Source: Leuconostoc inhae (GTDB lineage Bacteria > Bacillota > Bacilli > Lactobacillales > Lactobacillaceae). From it: 40,682 bases of DNA. Below the pieces are notes generated by a model that saw nothing but the letters and a program-made list of their open reading frames with translations, was not told the DNA's origin and ran no database searches. Shown piece by piece: positions 26,659 through 34,909 of this stretch (position 1 is the first letter of the stretch; every line of letters starts with the position of its first letter). The stretch lies in assembly GCF_019656015.1 (NCBI RefSeq), contig NZ_BPKW01000014.1, forward strand, positions 1 to 40,682. The letters are read 5' to 3'. A program made the position numbers and the translations under genes.

Positions 26659-27549
26659 TTACCCGACCTCCTGGTTGTTAATGCGATACCATTGTTCAAT
26701 GGTCTGGTTGTTAGCATGTATTGTTGCAACTGATTCTTCTTTTGCAATCACACCATCTTTTAACAAAACGACACGCGTAAAATATTGATCGATTTGATTA
26801 AAGTCATGCGTAATGGTTATCACACTACCACCAACATGATCTAAATAACGCCAAAAGAAATCAATTGATTCCAAATCCATCCCCACTGTTGGTTCATCTA
26901 AAATCAATAATTTTGATGGTTTCAACAAACTAATCAACAAGGCTAATCTTCTTCTTTGACCACCAGACAATTTGCTAATAATAACCTGCGACTGGTCATT
27001 AAGATTAAACTTTTTAATCATTTCAGTCACAAATAAGGGTGAATATTGTCTTTGAATTTGTGCTGATAACATCACATGTTCTCGTACTTTTAAGGTTTCA
27101 ATCAATACATTTTCTTGCGGCATCACACTCAAATCATGAATTGGGTTAAAGAAGCGTTGTATTTGGCCACTATCCGGCTTAACTAACCCAACAATTGTAT
27201 TAACAATCGTTGTCTTTCCTGATCCGTTAGCACCCAACAGTGCAATACGATCACGACCATAAACTGATAAATTAATTTCTTTCAATACCATCTTTTTGAA
27301 TTTCTTGCTAATTTTTTGCAATTGAACAATCAAATCCTCATTACTCTGTTGACCTGATAGTAGAAAATCTAAATCAACCGCTAAAATTTCTGCCAATGAA
27401 ATTAATTTATCAATATCTGGTTCCGCATCACCATGTTCCCATTTCGACACAGACTGTCGCGACACGTATAATTTTTGAGCTAACGCTTCTTGCGACAAAC
27501 GCCGTTTTTGCCGTAACAAGCTCAATTGTGATTTAAAAACATTTTTCAT
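26659..27549 (-). CDS. XRE HTH domain fused to ABC transporter ATPase
   Basis: A 296-residue fusion. Residues about 5-62 are an XRE/Cro HTH (LSQEALAQKLYVSRQSVSKWE); residues about 70-290 are an ABC ATPase with Walker A GANGSGKTT, signature LSGGQRRRLAL, Walker B LLILDEPTVGMD and H-loop ITITHD. The start at 27549 follows AGGAG; 12 further upstream codons are in frame without support. It pairs with the downstream permease. The fusion would let the exporter ATPase bind DNA, perhaps its own promoter, linking transport state to expression (inference). Confidence 0.9.
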   Translation of the reverse strand: MKNVFKSQLSLLRQKRRLSQEALAQKLYVSRQSVSKWEHGDAEPDIDKLISLAEILAVDLDFLLSGQQSNEDLIVQLQKISKKFKKMVLKEINLSVYGRDRIALLGANGSGKTTIVNTIVGLVKPDSGQIQRFFNPIHDLSVMPQENVLIETLKVREHVMLSAQIQRQYSPLFVTEMIKKFNLNDQSQVIISKLSGGQRRRLALLISLLKPSKLLILDEPTVGMDLESIDFFWRYLDHVGGSVITITHDFNQIDQYFTRVVLLKDGVIAKEESVATIHANNQTIEQWYRINNQEVG

Positions 27550-27738
27550 GTACTCTTTTCTCCTAGCATGTTTAGATGATAACACCTATAAATTTGATTA
27601 TACATGAAAGATCATTTTTTGAAATTTTAGAAACAATATTGCTGTAACCCTTTATTTGCTGTGCTTGCAACTGTTAGTTGCGATCGTTTTTACAGCTAAC
27701 AAGTCACTGACCATGCTCAATATAAACCTAACGACAAT

Positions 27739-27784
27739 AAAATCGCCTGCATGAGCTAGCAATATACCTCATGCAGGCGATTTT
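27739..27784 (-). terminator. Terminator of the HerA-to-dehydrogenase operon
   Basis: AAAATCGCCTGCATGAG pairs over 17 bp with 27768-27784, with T-rich flanks on both sides. It lies 43 bases past the dehydrogenase stop. The 27585-27738 gap before it holds only the HTH-ABC promoter region. Confidence 0.95.
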
Positions 27785-27827
27785 TAGTTTTTTGTCCACT
27801 CGGTGCTCTTTACATCAACAGAATGAG

Positions 27828-28928
27828 CTACATTATCTTGTGACTAGTGTTAAACATTCTGGAAGTTTCATCGACTTTTTTCATCACCTGTACAATATCA
27901 TGCGTTGTCAATTTGATATTCATTTGATAAATGGTCTCTTTTGGATTCAGTGTTTCTCGTGCGATTTTCTCGAGAATATGATCATCATATGTTAAATCAA
28001 GATCAGCAAGTGTCACTGGTAACCCTAACGTTAACAGCAACTCTAAGTATTTTTGATATGTTTGCTCTGAAACTTGAGATAACATCAGCTGACAAAGTAA
28101 ACCAAAGGCAACTTTTTCACCATGCATGCTAGATTGATTAACATATTTTGTTAAACCATTAGCAGTAGAATGCGCTGCAGCCTCACCAACACTTTCAAAA
28201 CCTAAACCACTTAACAAAATATTAGCTTCAACTATTTTATCAAAATGTTCATCAACAATTCCTTGTTCATTGGCCTTTACTGCAAGTAAAGCATGTTGAA
28301 AAAGTGTTTCTTCTGCTTTTTCAGCGATTGCTATCGCAGTAATTGTTGGTTGGCCACCTAACATGTTAGTACCATGTCCGGCACGTACTGCATCTCCCTC
28401 TATCTTTGTTGCTAAAGCATCTGCAATGCCGGCAATCAGTGTTCTTTTAGGCGCATGCACAATAATTTCTGTGTCAACAATTATTAAATCTGGGCTTCTT
28501 TGAAAAAATTGATATTTTTGAAAGGACCCATTATTATCATATATTGCTGAAAGTCTTGACGTAGGGGCATCTGTTGAAGCAACTGTTGGTACAATAACTA
28601 ATTGAGAACTCACGCCGTTAGCCACAACTTTCGCTATATCAATTATTTTACCACCACCTACACCAATAACAATTTGCGTATTGTTTTTTTCAGCAACTGA
28701 TATCAAATATTTTGTCACTTCATCATCACTACCATCAGCTATATCTTCCAACATAACATGATCTTTTTGCTGTTTTAAACGTCTCATCAAGGGTTCGGCC
28801 GCCACTTTTGATGCAATACCGTTACTAATGATTAATATATTTTCCCCAAGTTGTGTGATCTTTTCCGTGTGCATTAACAGTGCGTGTTTTCCTTGTAAAT
28901 ACAAAGACGGACTCGAAAATATTTTCAT
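27828..28928 (-). CDS. Glycerol-dehydrogenase-type metal-dependent alcohol dehydrogenase
   Basis: A 366-residue group III (GldA-like) dehydrogenase. NAD motif GVGGGKIID, then VPTVASTDAPTS; metal ligands Asp in GIADALATK, His in EAAAHSTANGL and His in SSMHGEKVAFG are all retained. The ATG at 28928 has GGAG 6 bases upstream; the upstream Val/Met codons overlap the SDR gene. Last gene of the operon. Real substrate may be a polyol or hydroxyketone related to the TIM-like product upstream, which is inference. Confidence 0.88.
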   Translation of the reverse strand: MKIFSSPSLYLQGKHALLMHTEKITQLGENILIISNGIASKVAAEPLMRRLKQQKDHVMLEDIADGSDDEVTKYLISVAEKNNTQIVIGVGGGKIIDIAKVVANGVSSQLVIVPTVASTDAPTSRLSAIYDNNGSFQKYQFFQRSPDLIIVDTEIIVHAPKRTLIAGIADALATKIEGDAVRAGHGTNMLGGQPTITAIAIAEKAEETLFQHALLAVKANEQGIVDEHFDKIVEANILLSGLGFESVGEAAAHSTANGLTKYVNQSSMHGEKVAFGLLCQLMLSQVSEQTYQKYLELLLTLGLPVTLADLDLTYDDHILEKIARETLNPKETIYQMNIKLTTHDIVQVMKKVDETSRMFNTSHKIM

Positions 28929-28941
28929 AGTGTTCTCCATA

Positions 28942-29676
28942 TTAAATACTTTGTCCACCGTCAATCACAATTGTTTGCCCAGTGATGTATTGACTACTTG
29001 CTAAAAATAAAGCGACGTCAGCGATTTCATCAACTTTTCCAAAACGCTTTAACGGAATTGTTGACAAAATAGCGTCTTTTATTTTATCAGATAAATCTTT
29101 CGTCATATCTGAATCAAACATACCTGGTGCTATTGCATTAACACAGATATTTCGCAAAGCACCTTCTCGAGCTAAGGCCTTGGTCATACCAATCAATCCA
29201 GCTTTACTAGCTGCATAATTAACCTGACCAATATTACCACTGAGACCAACAATAGAACTCATATTAATAATTGTCCCTTTTCGCGATTTGATCATTTTTT
29301 TAAATATTGGTTGTGTCACATTAAACGTGCCATTTAAATTTGTATCAATCACAGTTGAGAAATCATCAGAAGACATATTTATGGCTAAACGATCCCTAGT
29401 TATGCCGGCGTTATTAACCAAAATATCAATACCAGGAAATTCTACATCATTATAAAGTGTCAATATTGCCTTTTCGATACTCTGTGAACTATTAATGTCA
29501 AATTTTAATATGATTGGTTGCTGTTTAAACGTCTGAATAATATTCTGATCTATGCCATTTCTTGAATGTAATATGACTTTGGCGCCAGCATCATCAAATT
29601 TCTTGGCAATTGACAACCCAATGCCACGTGACGATCCTGTTACTAACGCCACTTTCCCTGCTAATTTTCCTACCAT
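28942..29676 (-). CDS. FabG-type short-chain dehydrogenase/reductase
   Basis: A 244-residue SDR with TGSSRGIG, NNAGITRD, Ser in NMSSIVG, YAASK catalytic Tyr/Lys and the C-terminal TGQTIVIDGG of 3-oxoacyl-ACP reductases. No fatty-acid genes are nearby, so despite the FabG-like sequence it probably serves the local operon. It lies 13 bases before the GldA-like gene and 14 bases after the CinA-like gene. Confidence 0.88.
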   Translation of the reverse strand: MVGKLAGKVALVTGSSRGIGLSIAKKFDDAGAKVILHSRNGIDQNIIQTFKQQPIILKFDINSSQSIEKAILTLYNDVEFPGIDILVNNAGITRDRLAINMSSDDFSTVIDTNLNGTFNVTQPIFKKMIKSRKGTIINMSSIVGLSGNIGQVNYAASKAGLIGMTKALAREGALRNICVNAIAPGMFDSDMTKDLSDKIKDAILSTIPLKRFGKVDEIADVALFLASSQYITGQTIVIDGGQSI

Positions 29677-29690
29677 ACTTTTCTAAGCCC

Positions 29691-30944
29691 CTATGCTCTT
29701 GATATTATTTTTTTATTTAATAAACCACGACGAATCAAATCTAATGCGACACAAACTGCGTCCTCTACATTATCCATATGATCTTTCGCAAATACTTGTG
29801 AGGTCACAAGTGCTTTATTTTGGCCTTGTGTCAATGCAAACCACACTTTTTCTGTGACATATTGATTATCATTTGACTTAGTCGGATTTTCTGCAATAAT
29901 AGCTAGACCGAAATCTGCCACCAGACGTGATTTTGTCAATTCCGCTAAACGCGTAACGATTGCTTCACCATTGTTACCTGACGTTTCTATTTCTTCATCT
30001 GTTAAATCAAGAAGTGCACTAATGCCAGTAAATCCACCTTTAATAAGGTCATCACTATCGTCAAGTTGACGTAATTTAGTTTGCACCATGCCTTGTGTAA
30101 ATACTTCCGTTATACCAATAGTTTTTGTCAGTTTTTTTAAGAGCATCGCTACCGTTTGTTCTAACGAGTTATGTTCCCCATTACCATAAAAATAGTCACC
30201 CACACGTTGATTGATTATTTTAGCCGTCTGATTATTCAGCTGTATTGCCTCATGTTCCGAGTTGCTTTTTGCCATTAAACGAACAATCACTTCATGTTTT
30301 TTAGCGTATGTTGCTATCGTGGGGTTCTCTTGATTATCAATCAAATCACTAATTATCGTCGATAACCGCGATTCACCAATCCCAAAGTATCGCATCACAA
30401 CGGCATTCAAAATTTGACCACTTAGATAGTGACTACTTAAAATAGGTCTCACATGATTATCGAACATAGGTTCCATTTCCCATGGTGGTCCAGGTAATAG
30501 TAAAAAGTCTGCACCATTGGGATTACTATAATATGAACCAATAGCAAATCCAACATCATTAACAACGGCAATGCCGCCTTTAAGGTATAGCGCTTGTGCC
30601 TTGTTATTTTCAGCCATATCAATATTAGCATTTTCGTGCCAATTTTTGAGTTTGCTAAGTGCTGATTGATCACTGACTAATTCTGTCTTTAAAAATTGAG
30701 CCGAAATTTGTTTCGTCAAATCGTCTTCAGTTGGCCCTAACCCGCCAATCAAAATAATTAAATCAGACCTTTTATTTGCAACATCTAAAGCCTCTAACAG
30801 ACGGCTGGCATTGTCTCCCACAATTGATTGATGATAGGATTCAATACCCATTTCACGCAATGCACGTGCAACATATGGTCTGTTAGTATCTATGATCTCT
30901 CCTAATAATAATTCAGTACCAACAGAAATAATTTCAGCTTTCAT
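29691..30944 (-). CDS. CinA-like protein, divergent paralogue
   Basis: A 417-residue protein with both CinA domains. The N-terminal MoCF/COG1058 domain is well kept (IISVGTELLLGEIIDTN, GGLGPTEDDLTK, LLPGPPWEMEP). The C-terminal NMN-deamidase domain is degenerate: the canonical AESxTGG nucleophile motif reads ITEVFTQGM, so deamidase activity is doubtful while the N-terminal pyrophosphatase-like site may work. It is not next to recA as the usual cinA is, but sits inside a metabolic operon. A specialised role in nucleotide or cofactor repair is possible. Confidence 0.85.
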   Translation of the reverse strand: MKAEIISVGTELLLGEIIDTNRPYVARALREMGIESYHQSIVGDNASRLLEALDVANKRSDLIILIGGLGPTEDDLTKQISAQFLKTELVSDQSALSKLKNWHENANIDMAENNKAQALYLKGGIAVVNDVGFAIGSYYSNPNGADFLLLPGPPWEMEPMFDNHVRPILSSHYLSGQILNAVVMRYFGIGESRLSTIISDLIDNQENPTIATYAKKHEVIVRLMAKSNSEHEAIQLNNQTAKIINQRVGDYFYGNGEHNSLEQTVAMLLKKLTKTIGITEVFTQGMVQTKLRQLDDSDDLIKGGFTGISALLDLTDEEIETSGNNGEAIVTRLAELTKSRLVADFGLAIIAENPTKSNDNQYVTEKVWFALTQGQNKALVTSQVFAKDHMDNVEDAVCVALDLIRRGLLNKKIISRA

Positions 30945-30962
30945 ATATATTTTCCTCCTCTA

Positions 30963-31658
30963 CTATAGTGCTATCGCTTCGGTAATTACTTTAAATTCAT
31001 CAATATTTTGATACCTATCGCCAATCAAAACGCCGTCATAACCAATTTTATCAGCCAACTTAATACCTTCTTCATCAACATGACCACCCATAATCAGTTT
31101 AAAAGTTCTAGGACCATTTCCAGAAATTTTTAAATCTTCTAAATACTGATGCAACATCATATAAACAGCTTCCATTTCAACATCTGAGTAAGTTGAATAC
31201 CCTAATTTAATTGATTGCAATGATTCATAAACCACAACAATATCTCGATTAATTAAAGACGTTTTTTTGATAATACTTTTAAATTCTCTCAACACCAAAT
31301 CAGGACCACTATGTACACCTAAACAAATTATGGGCGTGATATCATGTTTAAAACAACTGTTTAAACGACCATTAATAATTGTTGTTGATTCATTTAACAA
31401 TTGACGTCTTTCTAAATGTCCAATAATACTATATTGAATTCCTAAATGATTCAATATATCTCCAGATATTTCACCTACCGTACGCTCTGTTACACTGATA
31501 TTTTGTGAAACTATCTGCACCCCCGCATAATTGTTTAGTTCAGGTAACGTTGGTGCTAACCATAAATCAAAGTCACGATATTGTTCTGCTGCATCTTTTA
31601 GCCACTGCTTTTGTAGCAAATAACTCATCTGCGTTTTAAAATTAACAATACAAATCAT
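30963..31658 (-). CDS. Triosephosphate-isomerase-like protein, divergent
   Basis: A 231-residue TIM-barrel protein related to TpiA. Catalytic residues are kept: N-x-K in VNFKT, His in IIGHLERRQ (usual S replaced by L) and Glu in VVYESLQ. Phosphate-binding loops differ: loop 6 WAIGTG is SIKLGY, loop 7 YGGSV is MGGHV, and loop 8 GGASL is GDRYQ. It therefore probably isomerises another sugar phosphate (tetrulose- or deoxy-type) or a non-phosphorylated substrate. TGAGG lies 7 bases before the ATG, inside the preceding mdaB-like remnant. Confidence 0.82.
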   Translation of the reverse strand: MICIVNFKTQMSYLLQKQWLKDAAEQYRDFDLWLAPTLPELNNYAGVQIVSQNISVTERTVGEISGDILNHLGIQYSIIGHLERRQLLNESTTIINGRLNSCFKHDITPIICLGVHSGPDLVLREFKSIIKKTSLINRDIVVVYESLQSIKLGYSTYSDVEMEAVYMMLHQYLEDLKISGNGPRTFKLIMGGHVDEEGIKLADKIGYDGVLIGDRYQNIDEFKVITEAIAL

Positions 31659-31740
31659 GTATTAACCTCATTAATGTATGATTTAAATTTCCTTTTGCAT
31701 CGATATGATTTTCATAACCATTTATAACTAATATTTTCAT
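31642..31740 (-). pseudogene. N-terminal remnant of an MdaB-like NAD(P)H:quinone reductase
   Basis: A 32-codon ORF starting MKILVINGYENHIDAKGNLN, with good GAGG before the ATG, resembles the first beta-alpha unit of MdaB/flavodoxin-fold quinone reductases (KxLVINGxxxxxxAKGxLNxTL). It stops inside the first codons of the TIM-like gene. The rest of the reductase is absent, so a recombination junction lies at about 31650. It may now act as a leader ORF that couples translation to the TIM-like gene. Confidence 0.55.
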
Positions 31741-31754
31741 ACTTTTTGTCCTCT

Positions 31755-32969
31755 TTATTTGAATTCTGGTGATGCTGTGTCGTGTGTCGTCGTTGGATTC
31801 ACGACATCAACTAGTATTGAATCTGGATGACGATCCATTTTAAGTATGGCTTGCCCGACAGCTAAATGACCATAATTTGCCATATTGTTTAAAGTAACTA
31901 TTTGTTGTAATTCATCTGGATTATTTAATTGGTGCACCAGCACACTACCAAATTGCCCGCTTAATTGTGCCGGTATGTCTAATGGCGATTGTGTTGAAAC
32001 CACTGAATAAATACCATATTTCCGCCCTTCGCGCAATATTTTAAATAAACCAGTGTCATTAAGTTGTGCTTGGTTGTCTGGCATGTAACGGTGTGCCTCA
32101 TCAAGAAAAATTGTGATTGGAAAACGTGATATGCTGGCAGTTCTGATTGCCAACAGTTTTTTAAGTAAGAGTGATAACACTAACCGACTCACCGCACTTC
32201 CTGTTTTCAACTGACTAACATCAATGACAAGTGTGCGTTGCTGACTGCGACGTTCAGAAAATAACTTTAAGATATAAAATAAATCTATCTGCGTTGCCTG
32301 ATGATCATCCTGATTGTGGTGCATGTTAAATACGCGATTTAAAGTAGGGTTCCCCACACGAGATTGCCCACTTAATAGTTCATGCCATTGTGATCTAATC
32401 GCTGCGTGATTAATTTCTTGACCTAATAACTCATAATTTGCCTTTGCATCACCATATGGCACGGCAAATTCTTGAATAACTTGTGACATCAACAGTGTCG
32501 CATCGTAATCAGAGCCAAAAACTGACAATTTTTGTTGTTCCTGATTGAATGCCGTTAATTTTTTATTGACTTTGATATAAGTGCCATTCTGTTTGATAAC
32601 ATTTTTCTGAATTCTAAGTGATTCGATTGCCATCGCTATTTTTGGCATTAAATGATCGCTATTGATACCTAATATGTGGGCAACATCATAAGCGGCTAGT
32701 TCTGCAAAGTCTAAATTCGCATCTTCGCCCAAAGTATAGGTCATGGCATGTGGTATTTGGCTATATTCACCTGTTGCATCAAAAATAATACTCGTTTGTT
32801 GCAACTGCTGTAACGATTCGACCAATGATAATAATGATGTTGACTTGCCATTACCTGTCGCACCAACAATCATTAAATGATGCGATAATAAATCATTTGG
32901 ATCAAGAGACAGGAGATCATCTGTCCCACTTTTTTTCACAAAATTATCTAAAACCATATGTTTAACCAC
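31755..32969 (-). CDS. HerA/DUF87-family ATPase
   Basis: A 404-residue P-loop ATPase of the HerA/FtsK superfamily. Walker A VGATGNGKST (about residues 34-43), a DATGEY motif after it, Walker B ITIFLDEAHRY, and an arginine-finger-like region LREGRKYGI with the sensor STQSP. GTG at 32969 is chosen (GAGGTGA 6 bases upstream). HerA ATPases form hexameric DNA pumps, usually with NurA nuclease or a defence effector; none is visible here. It is the first gene of the operon, 15 bases before the mdaB-like remnant. Confidence 0.85.
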   Translation of the reverse strand: MVKHMVLDNFVKKSGTDDLLSLDPNDLLSHHLMIVGATGNGKSTSLLSLVESLQQLQQTSIIFDATGEYSQIPHAMTYTLGEDANLDFAELAAYDVAHILGINSDHLMPKIAMAIESLRIQKNVIKQNGTYIKVNKKLTAFNQEQQKLSVFGSDYDATLLMSQVIQEFAVPYGDAKANYELLGQEINHAAIRSQWHELLSGQSRVGNPTLNRVFNMHHNQDDHQATQIDLFYILKLFSERRSQQRTLVIDVSQLKTGSAVSRLVLSLLLKKLLAIRTASISRFPITIFLDEAHRYMPDNQAQLNDTGLFKILREGRKYGIYSVVSTQSPLDIPAQLSGQFGSVLVHQLNNPDELQQIVTLNNMANYGHLAVGQAILKMDRHPDSILVDVVNPTTTHDTASPEFK

Positions 32970-33097
32970 AACGCTCACCTCTCGCTATTTTATTGATAGT
33001 TTCTCTATCTCATTGAAACTATTACACAACTCGTTTATACTATGACTATGTGAATAATATTACTATATTGTTTGAATTTTTTAAATAACGCACTTTT

Positions 33098-33415
33098 ATG
33101 TGCCTTATACCTTGGGGGGTGTTTGCTATTATTTCTGACCAATCAAAAAAGACCATTAAGCTCTTTGCTGCTAAGTGGTCCATTGACATACTTGTTTCAA
33201 TTAATGATTTTAAAGTGACTGGCTTCAATCAATTAAATCAGAGTTTACCAAGCCTATCCCACAAAGTTCTAACAGAACGGCTACAAGATATGGTAAAAGA
33301 CAGCATGATCAGTCGTACTGTTGTTGAACGTATTCCTTTGCGCGTGATTTATAAACTTTCTCCAAAAGGGCAAGCTATTTTAGAATTATGTACCAAATTA
33401 AACGATTTTGATTAG
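33098..33415 (+). CDS. HxlR-family transcriptional regulator
   Basis: A 105-residue winged-helix regulator: LFAAKWSIDILVSI, LPSLSHKVLTERLQDMVKDSMI, then the wing RTVVERIPLRVIYKLSPKG, all typical of HxlR (redox/aldehyde or quinone sensors). It diverges from the HerA operon and probably controls it; DNA between them is only about 130 bp. The start is uncertain: ATG at 33098 has no RBS, while a GGGGGG precedes an ATT at 33128. Confidence 0.8.
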   Translation: MCLIPWGVFAIISDQSKKTIKLFAAKWSIDILVSINDFKVTGFNQLNQSLPSLSHKVLTERLQDMVKDSMISRTVVERIPLRVIYKLSPKGQAILELCTKLNDFD

Positions 33416-33426
33416 TATACGACAAC

Positions 33427-33678
33427 TTAATGACCAACAAAGAATCGCATTGGTATACTGACGTCAGAGTTTGCAAGTTGACGCCATAATATCAAGCCAT
33501 TTTCAGATAAATGTTGTTTAATTAATAACGCCCTAAAACTACGCGCCACGTCACGCTGCACTTTGCTTGCCGCAACGTTATCTCTGATATGTCCACATGC
33601 CTGATCAACTATTTGTTGTTCGGACATATTACCGTTTTTAAATGCCGTTAATACTGCCAATAACTGTGTTTTGTTCAT
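33427..33678 (-). CDS. Bacteriocin-immunity-like helical protein (83 aa)
   Basis: Small soluble all-helical protein (MNKTQLLAVLTAFKNGNMSE...) of the size and pattern of EntA-type immunity proteins, which sit under the membrane and block the bacteriocin/mannose-PTS complex. AAGGGG precedes the ATG. It lies at the edge of the island with further immunity-type genes, and a structured leader with terminator precedes it. Confidence 0.5.
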   Translation of the reverse strand: MNKTQLLAVLTAFKNGNMSEQQIVDQACGHIRDNVAASKVQRDVARSFRALLIKQHLSENGLILWRQLANSDVSIPMRFFVGH

Positions 33679-33714
33679 GATTTCCCCTTATTATTATGAT
33701 TGTAAATTAAAAAA

Positions 33715-33829
33715 ACCTATATCTGCCCATCTCAAATGCAACTTTTAAATGGCATTATCAAATTTCAAGTATAGGTACCCCTAGTGAGAACTTCGTTTCA
33801 ATTTTTATCAGCCTCTAACACACATTATA
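33715..33829 (-). promoter_or_regulatory. Structured leader with terminator before the 83-aa immunity-type gene
   Basis: Minus strand: extended -10 TGCTATAAT (33824-33832), then a leader of about 100 nt containing CACTAGGGGTACC and a long hairpin ACCTATA...TATAGGT (33715-33776) with inner pairing TGCCAT/ATGGGCA, followed by T7. The gene starts 37 bases beyond. This is the layout of an attenuator or riboswitch. The CUAGGGGU and GAUAAUGCC strings recall parts of the TPP element, but the CUGAGA core is missing. Confidence 0.4.
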
Positions 33830-33940
33830 GCAAAAGGAAATAACGGATTTTACACAAGTTTTTTGATTTTTAGGTCAAAATATATTATTGACTTTTTTAA
33901 AAAATATGTTAGATGGGTGCTACCAATTATTGCGTTATCA

Positions 33941-34234
33941 TTAATAGCCATACCTTATTTGACTCAGTTCAGTTAATTTCTTCATCGTTTGTTGCGCGTC
34001 TGCTGGTAACACGATATGATTTTTTAGCATTGCACTTGATAGTTCAAGATTCATTCTGCTGAGTATCACTGGTATCGATCCTGATTCTGTTTTGATTTCA
34101 TTAAAATACTCTGATAAAACATGTTGCAACTCACTATACTTCACATCATCTAGTTGCTGACGTAATTGTATGAGCAGCGCTAGCGCAGATTTTCCTCTCT
34201 CTTGACCACCTGTAAACCATTTTATAGCTGACAT
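33941..34234 (-). CDS. Bacteriocin immunity protein, EntA_Immun type
   Basis: A 97-residue protein with the family layout: N-terminal WFTGGQERGKSAL, central helices and C-terminal LSQIRYGY. It overlaps the preceding membrane-peptide gene by one base (stop/start), so it is coupled. Members protect against pediocin-like class IIa bacteriocins; no class IIa bacteriocin gene is present in this window. Confidence 0.72.
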   Translation of the reverse strand: MSAIKWFTGGQERGKSALALLIQLRQQLDDVKYSELQHVLSEYFNEIKTESGSIPVILSRMNLELSSAMLKNHIVLPADAQQTMKKLTELSQIRYGY

Positions 34235-34521
34235 TATGATTCTCGCCTTTTAGTGTTATCTATTTGATCATAATTTCTTTTGAACTCTGCGTTCGACTTT
34301 GACAAAAATTCTTTTCCATGTCGCGTTTTTGTCAAATAGAGATAGTATAAATAATAACTAACTGTCGCAAGAACTAATGACAACAGAAATGACCAAACAA
34401 ACTTCATTGACCAAATATTGAATTTGAACACCTCTGGTACTATTGTGATGATAAACATCATCAACGCTATATTTAATGCACGGTATTTTGGTAAATAACG
34501 GTTTTTCTTGTATTTTTTCAT
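34234..34521 (-). CDS. Small two-helix membrane protein (95 aa)
   Basis: Two predicted membrane helices (ALNIALMMFIITIVPEVF and FVWSFLLSLVLATVSYYLYY) flanked by Lys/Arg-rich ends. Couples to the EntA-type immunity gene. Family not recognised; likely part of the immunity set. Confidence 0.65.
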   Translation of the reverse strand: MKKYKKNRYLPKYRALNIALMMFIITIVPEVFKFNIWSMKFVWSFLLSLVLATVSYYLYYLYLTKTRHGKEFLSKSNAEFKRNYDQIDNTKRRES

Positions 34522-34587
34522 ATCATTACGCTAACTAATTACAATCCTTGGTTGTTCGTCTCTGGATGTGATAATAACACATGTTAA

Positions 34588-34809
34588 TTATTTGAGGTTT
34601 GAAGGTACTTCTCCCTTGACGAGTATCATACTAACAACAATTGCAAAAATAGCTACCTTATCAAACTCAGCAATCAAAAAATCATGAGATATCATGTTCA
34701 TTCCTAATTGAATTATCCCAATGACAGTAAAGACCTGTACGAAAGATTTTATAAATAGCGCTTGGTTACTAGGTATTCTTTCCCAACTACTTTTTAATAA
34801 CTTATTCAT
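34588..34809 (-). CDS. Small two-helix membrane protein (73 aa)
   Basis: Two predicted helices (FVQVFTVIGIIQLGMNMI and VAIFAIVVSMILVKG). First gene of a minus-strand unit (73 aa, 95 aa, 97 aa) driven by the promoter at 34910-34937 next to the TGCCATAATGGCA palindrome. The short N- and C-termini and paired helices resemble immunity or toxin-neutralising membrane proteins. Unknown function. Confidence 0.6.
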   Translation of the reverse strand: MNKLLKSSWERIPSNQALFIKSFVQVFTVIGIIQLGMNMISHDFLIAEFDKVAIFAIVVSMILVKGEVPSNLK

Positions 34810-34909
34810 TTTCTATCCCCTTTTTAATATTACTATCTGTATAAATTATATCACTCTTATACTCATCTTGCTAGAAACATTTTTTCATGAAAAATTCATC
34901 CATATTTTA

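Noticed and set aside
33715-33829. TPP riboswitch
   Set aside because: CUAGGGGU and GAUAAUGCC resemble parts of the element but the CUGAGA core and ACCUGA segment are missing, and the downstream gene is unrelated to thiamine.
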